From Hymenobacter glacieicola (GTDB taxonomy: Bacteria; Bacteroidota; Bacteroidia; Cytophagales; Hymenobacteraceae): a stretch of DNA of 64,000 bases. The notes under the pieces are model-generated. The model ran no database searches. It saw only the letters and a list, made by a program, of their open reading frames with translations, and was not told where the DNA came from. Below are positions 43,946 to 53,221 of this stretch, one piece after another. The translations under genes and the position numbers were made by a program. Position 1 is the stretch's first letter. Each line of letters starts with the position of its first letter. The stretch spans positions 62,001-126,000 of the forward strand of contig NZ_BMGS01000004.1 of assembly GCF_014640315.1 (NCBI RefSeq), read 5' to 3'.

Positions 43946-46900
43946 TTAGAAGCTGGCGTTCACGCCAAAGGTGAAAGTGCGGGAGCGGGGATAGAAGTTG
44001 TTATCAACTCCATTAAAGATTTCCGGATCCAAGCCCTTGTACTTGGTGATAAGGAATACATTCTGAACAGCAGCTGTTAAGCGAAGATTCGATCCTTCAC
44101 GGAAAATCTTGCCTACGTTGTAGCCCAGGGTAATATTCTCGCCGCGGATAAACGAACCATTCTCAACGTAGTAGTCGGAGAGAACCTGCTGGGTGCGGAA
44201 GCCAGTGTCACGGATACCAACGGGCAGGTTACCTACAAAACCGGTTGAAGTGTTGGCATTAGCAAAGTTGGCCAAGTTACCAGCCAGGGAGTTGTACACG
44301 TAGTTGCCAGTGTTAGCACGCAACACAGCATTCAGCGAAAACTTCTTGTAGGCAAAATTGGTCGACAAGCCGAACGTAGCCAGCGGCGCGCGCTGCTTGT
44401 AGCGGTACAGATCCTGCTCATTTACAGTGCCATCACCGTTACGATCTACGTAGATACCCTCCAGCGGACGGCCATTTTCGCCGTATACTTGCTGGTACAC
44501 ATAGTACGCGTTGTTGGGGAAGCCCACTGAGTTGATCTGGACCGTGGTTCCCGTGCCACCAGGAATACCTTCCACCAGGTAACCCGGGAAGTTCTCCTGC
44601 TGGGGCCCTAAGTCCGTAATCTTAGTCTTGTTGTAGGCCACGTTAAAGTTAAGGTCCCAGGTAAAGTCGTCGGAACGTACCGGCGAGGCATTCAGCGCAA
44701 CTTCTACGCCGCGGTTACGCAGCGAGCCGATGTTGCGGTTTAGCTGGTTAGCTAGGCCGCCCGCTGGCACAAATACGTTGGCCAGCAGGTCATTGGATTC
44801 ACGCTGGTATACATCAACCGTACCGGAGAGGCGGTTGTCGAAAATACCCCAGTCCAAACCAACGTTATAGGTAGTGGTGGTTTCCCACTTCAAATCGTTG
44901 TTGTAGCCGGAAGGACGTAGAGCGGTAACGAAAATCGGGTTGCCGTTAGCATCCACCCCAAACTGGTATTGCACTGTGGAGCGACCTGTAACGTAGCGCG
45001 GCAGATAGTCGAATGGTCCACCAATTTCCTGCTGACCAGTAGTGCCATATCCGGCACGCAGCTTCAGCTCCGTGATAGTCGTGTTGTTAGCCAGGAATTC
45101 CTCGCCTTTCAGGCGCCAGCCCAAACCAATAGCAGGAAAGTAACCGCTCCGGTTATCCTCACCAAAGCGGGACGTGTTATCGTTACGCAGGGTTGCCGTC
45201 AGCAGGTAACGGTCCTTAACCGTGAAGTTAGCCCGACCGAAATACGAGATAAGGCGGAAGGGGTCATAGTAACCCGTAACCGTTTGCGTTTGGCCGAGGG
45301 TGAACAGGGTAGTGCGGTCGAAGCGGTAAGGTAGATATAACGGACCCTGGGTTTCGAAATCCTGATAGGAGTAGCCCGCCTGAACATCAAACTTGGTATT
45401 CTCCCCTAGCTGCTTGTTATAAGCAAGGTAGAATTCCAGCAGGCGCATATCCTTATCCTGCTTGTACTGCGAGTAACGGCCGTTCTGGTTAACGTTAGTC
45501 GCAGTGCTGTTAAAGTTGCCGAAATCAGTTACCGAGCTGGTTGACGAGCCGGAGCCGCGCGAAAGGTCGGTGGCCAGGTTTAGGTTAGCACGCAGTTCGG
45601 GCAGGAAGTGGAACTTGTAGTCCAGCTGTACATTACCGATAAAGCGCTGTACATCACTGATGTTGTTCGTGTTGCGCAGGGCTGCTACTGGGTTGCCAGG
45701 GGCTAGCGTCAGGGGTACACCAGTTGGCGTAAGGTACTGATAGTAGCCACCGAAGGGAGTAAACTGGCTTTCTGCTGAACGCACCGGTTGCGTGGGGTCA
45801 TAGAACAAGGCCCCACCGATTGCGCCATTGTCAATAAAGCGGTTCTCCAGCTGGGTACCCTTCGCATTCACATCGATGCGCAGATGGCCGTCGAGAACTA
45901 CAGGAGAAAGGCTGATGGCACCGGTATTACGCTTCAGCTTGTTCGTAATAACAATGCCCTCTTGGTAGAGGTTGCCGTAGGAAACGCGGAATGGCACCTT
46001 GCCCAGGTTGCCGGACAGGCTGATGTTGTTATCAAGGGTAGTAGCAGTGCGGAAAATCTCGTCCTGCCAGTCGGTGTTAGCGGTGCCCAACGTGGCGACC
46101 TGCGAGGCCGAGCCATTGGCTTGAATAAGGGAGCGGAATTCATCAGCCCCTAGTACTTCATAGGTTCGGAAAGGCCGGGAAACCGAAGTCTGCGAAGAGA
46201 AGTTTACCGTAAATTTCTCGCCCTGCACTCCACGCTTCGTGGTGATAAGCACTACCCCGTTCGACGCACGGTTACCGTAGATAGCCAAAGCAGAAGCGTC
46301 CTTCAGGACCGTTACTGACTCAATATCGTTGGGGTTGATCAACGATAGTGGGTTGCTGGCCCCGCTGATACCGCCCTTATCTACTGGCACGCCATCAACT
46401 ACAAACAGCGGATCGTTGTTTGCATTAAGCGAGGAGCCACCCCGGATACGAATCGTCGTTGCGGCGCCAGGAGCACCGCCCCCGGTGGTAATGTTTACGC
46501 CAGCAATTTTGCCCTGCACCAGCTGCTCCGGGTTTGTTACCTGCCCAGGTACAAAGTCTTTAGCCTGCACTGTGGCAATGGAACCCGTCACATCCTGACG
46601 GCGCTGCACCCCGTAGCCTACTACTACGGCCTCGTTGAGCAGCGTAGTGTTCTCCGACATGGATAGCCCAGCCACGGCCGTATTCTGTCCAGCCGTTACG
46701 TTAATCGGCAGCCGCTTGGTGGTGTAACCCACAAACGACATAACCAAGGTGTGGGAGCCCGAGGGAACGTTCTGAATGGAGAAAGTGCCGTCAGAGTTAG
46801 TGGAACCGCCCAGGGAGGTGCCCTCAATCAGGACCGTAACGCCGGGCATGCCTTCGCCCTTCTCATCGAGTACGCGGCCACTCACCGTCCCGATTCCCTG

Positions 46901-46975
46901 CGCATATGCGCTGCTCACGCTTACACCTGCGCACAGGAGAGGCAGCGCCAGTTTCGCTAGATAGGGGTGTTTCAT
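43946..46975 (-). CDS. SusC/RagA family TonB-linked outer membrane receptor
   Basis: The 1009-residue protein has a signal peptide (about residues 1-25), a carboxypeptidase-D-like domain (GTVSGRVLDEKGEGMPGVTV, residues 29-48), the TonB plug with the family hallmark AVVVGYGVQRRQDVTGSIAT (about 115-135) and PLFVVDGVPVD near residue 190, and a beta-barrel ending FTFGVNASF. It is complete and should import oligosaccharides with SusD. With the SusE-like protein, the neighbouring GH13 amylase and the esterase with a starch-binding-like module, the likely substrate is starch. Confidence 0.94.
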   Translation of the reverse strand: MKHPYLAKLALPLLCAGVSVSSAYAQGIGTVSGRVLDEKGEGMPGVTVLIEGTSLGGSTNSDGTFSIQNVPSGSHTLVMSFVGYTTKRLPINVTAGQNTAVAGLSMSENTTLLNEAVVVGYGVQRRQDVTGSIATVQAKDFVPGQVTNPEQLVQGKIAGVNITTGGGAPGAATTIRIRGGSSLNANNDPLFVVDGVPVDKGGISGASNPLSLINPNDIESVTVLKDASALAIYGNRASNGVVLITTKRGVQGEKFTVNFSSQTSVSRPFRTYEVLGADEFRSLIQANGSASQVATLGTANTDWQDEIFRTATTLDNNISLSGNLGKVPFRVSYGNLYQEGIVITNKLKRNTGAISLSPVVLDGHLRIDVNAKGTQLENRFIDNGAIGGALFYDPTQPVRSAESQFTPFGGYYQYLTPTGVPLTLAPGNPVAALRNTNNISDVQRFIGNVQLDYKFHFLPELRANLNLATDLSRGSGSSTSSVTDFGNFNSTATNVNQNGRYSQYKQDKDMRLLEFYLAYNKQLGENTKFDVQAGYSYQDFETQGPLYLPYRFDRTTLFTLGQTQTVTGYYDPFRLISYFGRANFTVKDRYLLTATLRNDNTSRFGEDNRSGYFPAIGLGWRLKGEEFLANNTTITELKLRAGYGTTGQQEIGGPFDYLPRYVTGRSTVQYQFGVDANGNPIFVTALRPSGYNNDLKWETTTTYNVGLDWGIFDNRLSGTVDVYQRESNDLLANVFVPAGGLANQLNRNIGSLRNRGVEVALNASPVRSDDFTWDLNFNVAYNKTKITDLGPQQENFPGYLVEGIPGGTGTTVQINSVGFPNNAYYVYQQVYGENGRPLEGIYVDRNGDGTVNEQDLYRYKQRAPLATFGLSTNFAYKKFSLNAVLRANTGNYVYNSLAGNLANFANANTSTGFVGNLPVGIRDTGFRTQQVLSDYYVENGSFIRGENITLGYNVGKIFREGSNLRLTAAVQNVFLITKYKGLDPEIFNGVDNNFYPRSRTFTFGVNASF

Positions 46976-47934
46976 TGAAAAAAAGTTAGGGGTTGAAATG
47001 GATTTTTCCGGACAAACCGGAGTGGGAATTTAGTGGCCCGTCCAAGGGTAGAGGCCTTGATAATGCCAGTCGCTAGAGCCTGAATTATCGCCGCATTCAC
47101 TTGGGTTCAACATCACCAAATTGTTACTAAACACCGCAAGTTAAAGCGCTAATAGGAATAAAAACAATGGGGTACAAGGGGGAAGCAGGTATAGTGATAA
47201 TTGGACTTTCTTTGCTGCTCTGAACAGCATAGAAAATGCCAGAGCCCAGTGAAGCGTTTGGAACTTATTCTAGTTAGTTTGGCACACCTCAAAAAACCAC
47301 GCACATATTAGGTCTGCACTAGCAATTAGGCCATTCAAAGGGACAGTTCGGTACTAATAATACCTTGTGCTGTGTTAACAAAACAGCGTGCTGTATTGAT
47401 GTTTGTTGAAAATGGTCAATAGAAGCGGATTAGGTGATTTCAACACGCGTGCAAAGAGTGAGCATTAATTTTTATAGTCATAAGAAGGGAAACACAGTAT
47501 TTTTTCGTTGATAGAGGTGCTTTTAGTAAGGGGTAAAAGCAGTAAGGTGCCTTACGTATTCTGAAAAGACTTAAAGTCACAACGGGAAGCAGTTGTCAAT
47601 ACAGGCGCAACGGTTTCGGGCGGTAAATACAGTTTTAATACACTATTTTTTGTATATATTCTAGAGATTGACAAGGTAAGGAAGGGTGGGAGTAGCCAGT
47701 ACAACTTCAGATTTGCGCAGAGAGTTTTTCCATCTTTAGGTGAGGGCTTACTTACTGGATAGAGAAAGTGTGAGCTGAAGAAAAAAGTAAATTCTAGGAA
47801 AAATACAGATTGGGTTTATCCTCTATTCAAGCTCTTGCGGGAGGTGATACGATTGAACTGGTTCGGCTCGTATTCAGCGGCGTTGGTGGCATAGAATAGT
47901 AGTAGCTTGCCCTCATATCTCGCCCATTTGCGCT
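46976..47934. other. Long AT-rich divergent region between susC and the esterase gene
   Basis: The 959-base gap is much richer in A and T than its surroundings. It should contain the susC promoter (minus strand) and the esterase promoter (plus strand), but I find no perfect -7 box, ORF, RNA gene or repeat. It could hold regulator sites for starch control. Confidence 0.5.
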
Positions 47935-49344
47935 ATGCGACTCTCCTTCGTTCTTCTGATACTTGGTATTTTGTCCAGTGAAAGTGGCCTAGCCCAAACC
48001 ACCTTGCGAATAACCAAGGTGCCTGCTGCTACTTCACCCGGTGCTGCTCTTTACCTAGCGGGCTCGTGCAATAACTGGCAGCCTGCTAGCACTGCGTATC
48101 GGTTTACCCAGAATCAGGATGGTAGCTACCAGCTTACGCTACCGGCTTCTGTGCAGGGCCCTTTTACTTATAAAATAACCCGCGGCTCTTGGGAAACGGT
48201 AGAAACCCATGCTGGCTACCAAGATATCGAAAACCGGCAGCACACTGTGCTACCTGGGAAAAGTGAGGTAACGTTAATCGTAGCTGCTTGGAAAGATGGT
48301 GCCGGAGCAACCACCTGCACAAGCACCGCCCTGCAGCCCCACGTGCAGATTATCAATCCCGCTTTCCCAATGCCCCAACTGGGCCGTACCCGCCGCGTCT
48401 GGGTTTACCTGCCCGCCGACTACACCGCTGCCAGGGCTAAGCGCTACCCCGTGCTGTATATGCACGATGGCCAGAACGTGTTTGACGCCTGCACCAGCTT
48501 CTCGGGGGAATGGGGAGTAGATGAGACTTTGCAACAATTGCAGCAAGCCGGGCAGGACGCGGCCGGCTGCATAGTAGTGGCCGTGGACAACGGCGGCCCG
48601 GAACGGCTCAACGAGCTTTCGCCCTGGAAAAACCCCGAATACGGCGGCGGGCAAGGAAACGAATACGTGGATTTTATGGTCCGGACCCTGAAGCCCTACG
48701 TTGATGCCACCTACCGAACCCTAAGCGGCCGGGAGTTTACGGGCATTGCGGGCAGCAGCATGGGCGGCCTGATTTCCACCTACGCGGCCCTGAAGTACCC
48801 GCAGGTATATAGCAAGGTAGGCGTGTTTTCGCCGGCCTTCTGGTTTGCTAAAGACTCCCTGTTCCGCTACGTGCAACAACACCGGCCGCAGCCCGGTACG
48901 CAGTTTTATTTCGTTAGCGGCACCACGGAAAGCGAAACCATGGTGCCCTTCATGAAGGCTATGCACGATACCCTAGCACGAAGCGGAGCCGGGGTAGAGT
49001 ACACTACCCCGGCTGATGGCAAGCATGCCGAGTGGTTCTGGAAGCGGGAGTTTCCAGCGGCCTATCGCTGGCTGTACAGGCAGGACAGTACTGCTTATAA
49101 AAATCAGCCGCCCCTAGCTTACAGCGCGCACCTGAATCCGGAACAGAATCGGCTGGCAGTACACCTGCCCGCGGGTTTCAAAAGGGGTACGGTAACTGTA
49201 CTGAACCACAAGCAGCAGACAGTTCTTAGGAAGAAAGTACGGACTGGCAGCGCAGTTAATGTTGGGAGCCTACCTGCGGGCACCTACGAGGTGTTGGTAC
49301 GGGCGGGAGAGGAGCAAGGGCGGCAGCTGCTTGTAAAACAGTAA
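47935..49344 (+). CDS. Exported esterase-like alpha/beta hydrolase with glycogen-binding-like N-terminal domain
   Basis: The 469-residue protein has a signal peptide (to about GLAQ, residue 21), a CBM20-like domain (about 22-115, with LYLAGSCNNWQPAS), and a putative esterase domain. The esterase (Esterase D/Fes type) contains RRVWVYLPADYTA near residue 157, VLYMHDGQNVFD, the nucleophile elbow GIAGSSMGGL (near residue 274), and KHAEWFWKREFP with the presumed His. The C-terminal stretch ends LLVKQ and is short for a T9SS tail. It probably removes acyl groups from polysaccharides. It shares a promoter region with susC. Confidence 0.85.
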   Translation: MRLSFVLLILGILSSESGLAQTTLRITKVPAATSPGAALYLAGSCNNWQPASTAYRFTQNQDGSYQLTLPASVQGPFTYKITRGSWETVETHAGYQDIENRQHTVLPGKSEVTLIVAAWKDGAGATTCTSTALQPHVQIINPAFPMPQLGRTRRVWVYLPADYTAARAKRYPVLYMHDGQNVFDACTSFSGEWGVDETLQQLQQAGQDAAGCIVVAVDNGGPERLNELSPWKNPEYGGGQGNEYVDFMVRTLKPYVDATYRTLSGREFTGIAGSSMGGLISTYAALKYPQVYSKVGVFSPAFWFAKDSLFRYVQQHRPQPGTQFYFVSGTTESETMVPFMKAMHDTLARSGAGVEYTTPADGKHAEWFWKREFPAAYRWLYRQDSTAYKNQPPLAYSAHLNPEQNRLAVHLPAGFKRGTVTVLNHKQQTVLRKKVRTGSAVNVGSLPAGTYEVLVRAGEEQGRQLLVKQ

Positions 49345-49389
49345 GTTATGATACAGCGTGGGTGTAAATAAAAAAAATCGGGCTTGTGC

Positions 49390-49419
49390 TTGCGAAAAAA
49401 TCAACTCAGCTTACCTTTG
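49390..49419 (+). promoter_or_regulatory. trp operon promoter TTG-N19-TACCTTTG
   Basis: TTG (49390-49392), a 19-base spacer and TACCTTTG (49412-49419) match the Bacteroidota consensus exactly. Transcription should start about 49425, some 24 bases before the trpL start codon. Confidence 0.75.
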
Positions 49420-49448
49420 CCCCGTTCAACGCCCAACCCTATTTGGCA

Positions 49449-49526
49449 ATGACCTTTTCAATGACTCAGCAAGCGTGGTGGTGGCCCTACGGAAATTCCG
49501 GACGGGACATCCTGTGCGTGCGCTAA
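49449..49526 (+). CDS. trpL: Tryptophan leader peptide, WWW
   Basis: A 25-codon ORF has three consecutive TGG codons at 49476-49484, reading AWWWPYGNSG, and ends at TAA 49524-49526. An alternative ATG at 49461 would give 21 residues. Downstream is an intrinsic terminator (49561-49589) ahead of trpE. The RNA can also form CGGACGGG (49499-49506) with CCCGGCCG (49564-49571), one mismatch, which would destroy the terminator. A weak upstream hairpin (49490-49493 with 49497-49500) could hold that strand otherwise. This is the classical layout of ribosome-mediated attenuation by charged tRNA-Trp. The known RNA motif called Bacteroid-trp describes trp leaders of this phylum; that this leader belongs to it is an inference. 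Confidence 0.88.
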   Translation: MTFSMTQQAWWWPYGNSGRDILCVR

Positions 49527-49560
49527 GGTCAACTGAACAACCTTCTTCGCATTAGCTCAA

Positions 49561-49589
49561 AAGCCCGGCCGCCCCGCCGGGCTTTTTTA
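49561..49589 (+). terminator. trp attenuator terminator
   Basis: Arms AAGCCCGGC (49561-49569) and GCCGGGCTT (49576-49584) with a 6-base loop are followed by T6, 42 bases before the trpE start. Its 5' arm overlaps the predicted antiterminator. Confidence 0.88.
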
Positions 49590-49631
49590 TTTCCCGGCGC
49601 TGGTCCTCTACCTCACTCCCACAACCAGCCG

Positions 49632-51047
49632 ATGAAAACCTTCCACCTGCACACCCGCCACCTGCGCGTTTTGGCCGATACCGTAACTCCCGTGGGGCTG
49701 TACCTGCGCCTGCGCGACCGATACGCCAACTGCCTGCTGCTGGAAAGCTCCGACTACCACGGCCAGCAGAACGCTTTCAGCTACCTGGCCTTCGATCCGC
49801 TGGCCCGTTTTGAGCTGCGCGGCGGCGAGTTGGCCCTAACCTTCCCCGACGATACCACGGCCACGGAAACGCTAACCAACCCCCGGCAGGCTTTGGAGCG
49901 GCTGCAGGAGTTTGCTAATTGCTTCCAGACCCAGGATACGGGCCATGATTTCATTACTGGCGGCCTGTTTGGGTACCTGGGCTACGAGGCCGTGCAGTAC
50001 TTCGAGGACCTGGAGCTGAGCTCGGTAAAGCAGGCCGCCGGCCAAATTCCGGACATTCTGTACAGCACCTACCGCTACGTAATTGCCGTTAACCACTTCC
50101 GCAACGAGCTGTATGTGTTTGAGCATACGCTGGCCGGGCAAACGGTTGATGAAGATGGGCTGACGCGGCTGGTAAACCTGATCCGTAACCCGTCCTTGCC
50201 CGATTTCAAGTTCCGCGTGGTAGGAGAGGAGCAAACCAACCAGACCGACGAGGAATTCCTAAAAGTGCTGGCCGCCGGGCAGCAGCACTGCCGCCGCGGC
50301 AACGTGTTCCAGATTGTGTTGTCGCGGCGGTTTCAGCAGGGCTTCACCGGCGACGAGTTCAACGTGTACCGGGCCCTGCGCTCCATCAACCCCTCGCCCT
50401 ACCTGTTTTACTTCGATTACGGCTCCTTTAAAATCTTCGGCTCCTCGCCCGAAACCCAGCTGCTGATTAAAGGCCGGCAGGCGAGCCTGTACCCCATTGC
50501 CGGCACCTTCCGCCGCACCGGCCACGATGCCCAGGATGCCGCCCTGGCCCAAAAGCTGGCCGACGACCCCAAGGAAAACGCCGAGCACGTGATGCTCGTG
50601 GACCTGGCCCGCAACGACCTGGCCCGGCACGGCGACGAAGTGCAGGTGAAAGTGTTTCGGGAAATCCAGTACTACTCCCACGTTATTCACCTGGTGAGTG
50701 AGGTAACCGCCCGCCTGGCTCCGCAGGCCAGCTCCTTGCAGGTAGTGGCCGATACCTTTCCGGCCGGTACGCTGTCGGGGGCGCCTAAGCACCGGGCCAT
50801 GCAACTCATTGACGAGCTGGAACCTACGGCCCGCGGCTACTACGGCGGGGCCATTGGCCACCTGGGCTTCAACGGCGACTTCAACCACGCCATCATGATT
50901 CGTTCCTTCCTGAGCACGGCCAGCCAGCTGTACTTCCAGGCCGGGGCCGGGGTAGTGGCCGCCTCCGACATCAACTCCGAACTAAATGAGGTGCACCACA
51001 AGCTGGCCGCCCTGCGCAAAGCCCTGGAAGAAGCCGAGCTGGTGTAG
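49632..51047 (+). CDS. trpE: Anthranilate synthase component I
   Basis: The 471-residue enzyme converts chorismate to anthranilate with ammonia from TrpG. The feedback-site segment NCLLLESSDYHG lies at residues 33-44. The chorismate-binding domain includes ENAEHVMLVDLARNDL near residue 315, FPAGTLSGAPKHRAMQLID near residue 375 and GGAIGHLGFNGDFN near residue 400. All the family residues are in place. It starts 42 bases after the leader terminator and is followed after 163 bases by trpG. Confidence 0.96.
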   Translation: MKTFHLHTRHLRVLADTVTPVGLYLRLRDRYANCLLLESSDYHGQQNAFSYLAFDPLARFELRGGELALTFPDDTTATETLTNPRQALERLQEFANCFQTQDTGHDFITGGLFGYLGYEAVQYFEDLELSSVKQAAGQIPDILYSTYRYVIAVNHFRNELYVFEHTLAGQTVDEDGLTRLVNLIRNPSLPDFKFRVVGEEQTNQTDEEFLKVLAAGQQHCRRGNVFQIVLSRRFQQGFTGDEFNVYRALRSINPSPYLFYFDYGSFKIFGSSPETQLLIKGRQASLYPIAGTFRRTGHDAQDAALAQKLADDPKENAEHVMLVDLARNDLARHGDEVQVKVFREIQYYSHVIHLVSEVTARLAPQASSLQVVADTFPAGTLSGAPKHRAMQLIDELEPTARGYYGGAIGHLGFNGDFNHAIMIRSFLSTASQLYFQAGAGVVAASDINSELNEVHHKLAALRKALEEAELV

Positions 51048-51053
51048 CTTGGT

Positions 51054-51190
51054 GTGGTCCGACGAGTAGCCGCAGGCCTCGTCAGACCACTCTCGTTAAA
51101 CGACTACACAAGGCCAGTTTCCGGCGCCCGTCCGCAACTTCAGCAACGAGAGTGGTCCTACGAACCGCTGCGCGGCATTCGTAGGACCAC
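51054..51190. repeat. Cruciform-type repeats in the trpE-trpG gap
   Basis: Three pairings occur. GTGGTCCGACGAG (51054-51066) pairs with CTCGTCAGACCAC (51078-51090, one mismatch). ACCACTCTCGTT (51087-51098) pairs with AACGAGAGTGGT (51145-51156). GTGGTCCTACGAA (51152-51164) pairs with TTCGTAGGACCAC (51178-51190). They lie within the operon transcript and may stabilise or process it. Confidence 0.8.
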
Positions 51191-51210
51191 ATCTAACCTC
51201 CACCACCCCC

Positions 51211-51777
51211 ATGAAAATCCTCGTCATCGACAATTACGACTCCTTTACCTACAACCTGGTGCAGGTGCTGCGGGAATTGGGCCATACCGATAACGTCACG
51301 GTAATTCGCAACGACAAGCTCAGGGTAGAGGACGTAGCCGATTATGATGCCGTGCTACTGTCGCCGGGGCCGGGCGTGCCTTCCGAGGCGGGGCTGATGC
51401 CCGAAATTATTCGCCGCTACGCGCCCACCAAGCGTATGCTGGGCGTTTGCCTGGGCCACCAGGGCCTAGCTGAGAGCTTCGGCGGGGAGCTGTACAACCT
51501 GCCCGAGGTGGTGCACGGCCTGGCCACCGACGCCACCATAACCGCCCCGGACCGCCTGTTTGCCGGCTTGCCCACGCATTTCAAGATAGGGCGTTACCAC
51601 TCCTGGAGCGTGCGGCCCGAATCGGTGCCGGCGGAGCTGGAGGTAACGGCCGTGGATACCAACGGGCAGGTAATGGCCTTCCGCCACCGCGAGTACGATG
51701 TGCGCGGCGTGCAGTTCCACCCCGAATCCATTCTCACCGAGCACGGCCACCAGATGCTGGCCAACTGGCTGGCCTGA
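51211..51777 (+). CDS. trpG: Anthranilate synthase glutamine amidotransferase component
   Basis: The 188-residue class I glutamine amidotransferase supplies ammonia to TrpE. The nucleophile Cys is in MLGVCLGHQGLAE (near residue 76), and the His-Glu pair is in VQFHPESILTEHG near residue 170. The oxyanion segment SPGPGVPSEAG lies near residue 50. It can also act as PabA in folate synthesis, as in many bacteria, but here it lies in the trp operon. Confidence 0.94.
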   Translation: MKILVIDNYDSFTYNLVQVLRELGHTDNVTVIRNDKLRVEDVADYDAVLLSPGPGVPSEAGLMPEIIRRYAPTKRMLGVCLGHQGLAESFGGELYNLPEVVHGLATDATITAPDRLFAGLPTHFKIGRYHSWSVRPESVPAELEVTAVDTNGQVMAFRHREYDVRGVQFHPESILTEHGHQMLANWLA

Positions 51778-51871
51778 GCCCCATTCGGACCTTGCCTGAC
51801 CAGCGCCCCGCATTCCTATTTACTACCCCACCCCAAAGCGGAAAGCTACCCGCTGACTGCTACCGCGAATT

Positions 51872-52885
51872 GTGAAACAGATTCTTAACCAGTTATTTGA
51901 CCAGCAACTGCTCACCCACGCCGAAGCGCGCGAAGCCATGCTGCGCATTGGGCAGGGCGAGGCCAACGCTTCGGAAATGGCGGCCTTCATGAGCGTGTAC
52001 CGCATGCGGCCGATTTCGGTGCCGGAGCTGGCGGGCTTCCGCGATGCGCTGCTGAGCCTGAGCCGCGACCCGGCGCTGGGAACCCACGACACGGTGGATA
52101 TTGTAGGCACCGGCGGCGACGGCAAGGACACGCTCAACATCAGCACGTTGGCCTGCTTTGTGGTGGCCGGTGCGGGCTACAAAGTCACCAAGCACGGCAA
52201 CATCGGCGTGTCATCGGTGTGCGGGTCGTCGGATGTGCTGGCTCAGCTCGGGGTTGAGTTTGGCGTGGGCAACGATGTGCTGCAGCGGCAGCTCGAGCAA
52301 GCCAACATCTGCTTTCTGCACGCCCCCTCGTTTCACCCGGCCATGCGCCACGCCGGACCCGTGCGGCGGGAACTGGGCGTGCGCACCTTCTTCAACATTT
52401 TGGGCCCGCTGGTGAATCCGGCCCGGCCTAACTATCAGGTAGCCGGCACCTTCAGCCTGGAGCTGCTGCGCCTCTACCACTACCTGCTGCAGCAAACCAA
52501 TACGCGCTACGCGGTAGTGCACGCTCTTGATGGCTACGACGAACTCTCGCTGACGGCCGCCGCCAAACTGGCTACGCCGGAGGGCGAGCAGGTAGTAACC
52601 GCCGCCGACCTGGGCCTGACAACCACGTTGCCGGAAGAGCTGGCCGGCGGAAAAACCGCGCAGGAGTCGGCCCGGTTGTTCTTGGACGTGCTGGAAAACC
52701 GGGCCACCCGGGCCCAGCGCGACGTGGTAACGGCCAACGCCGCCCTGGCCATCCGGTGCCTGGAGCCCACCTTCCGCTTTGCCGAGGCCCTGGCCGCCGC
52801 GCAGGAGTCCCTGGACTCGGGGCGGGCGCGGCAGGCCCTGCGCAAGCTGGTAGCCGTTACGCACAGTCACGCCACCAGCTTATAA
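51872..52885 (+). CDS. trpD: Anthranilate phosphoribosyltransferase
   Basis: The 337-residue enzyme joins anthranilate and PRPP. The start codon is GTG at 51872 (KQILNQLFDQQLLTHAEARE). The PRPP site VGTGGDGKDTLNIST is at about residues 77-91, with VTKHGNIGVSSVCGS near residue 107 and FLHAPSFHPAMR near residue 148. The enzyme is complete. It lies 94 bases after trpG; a 336-base repeat-filled gap follows it. Confidence 0.95.
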   Translation: MKQILNQLFDQQLLTHAEAREAMLRIGQGEANASEMAAFMSVYRMRPISVPELAGFRDALLSLSRDPALGTHDTVDIVGTGGDGKDTLNISTLACFVVAGAGYKVTKHGNIGVSSVCGSSDVLAQLGVEFGVGNDVLQRQLEQANICFLHAPSFHPAMRHAGPVRRELGVRTFFNILGPLVNPARPNYQVAGTFSLELLRLYHYLLQQTNTRYAVVHALDGYDELSLTAAAKLATPEGEQVVTAADLGLTTTLPEELAGGKTAQESARLFLDVLENRATRAQRDVVTANAALAIRCLEPTFRFAEALAAAQESLDSGRARQALRKLVAVTHSHATSL

Positions 52886-53221
52886 CAGGGCGGTGGTAGA
52901 GACGCAATATCTTGCGTCTCGTCGTTGAACGGGTGGTGGCAGAACAAGTAACACCTTCTGTCCTTCCGAGCATGTGGCGCATCAAGCCAGGAACGAGGAA
53001 TCTGGATTATTCACAAGAGGCTAACCCGGATTCCTCGCGTTGCTCGGAAGGACAGCCTAAACAACATTAGCAACAAAGAGACGCAACATGTTGCGTCTTT
53101 ACAACCGCATAAAGATTTCGGCCTTCGGGCTCCTTTTCCTCTGAATACTGTTCACTCAATTCCTTTTCGCCAAAAGGAAACCACCCTAAACTTCCGCCGC
53201 ACACCATCCGGCGGCCCGCCA
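52886..53221. repeat. Composite repeat in the trpD-trpC gap: two GAGACGCAA hairpins around a larger inverted repeat
   Basis: A hairpin GAGACGCAA/TTGCGTCTC lies at 52899-52920 and a 20-base palindrome AGACGCAACATGTTGCGTCT at 53079-53098. Between them (52958-53055) an inverted repeat has outer arms CTGTCCTTCCGAGCA/TGCTCGGAAGGACAG and inner CGAGGAATC/GGATTCCTCG. The remaining sequence up to 53221 has no gene. Since trpC belongs to the operon, the repeats are transcribed. Confidence 0.85.

Noticed and set aside
49358..49555. A 65-codon frame overlapping the trp leader in another frame
   Set aside because: It begins upstream of the promoter -7 box, so the mRNA would lack its start; trpL with WWW explains the region better.
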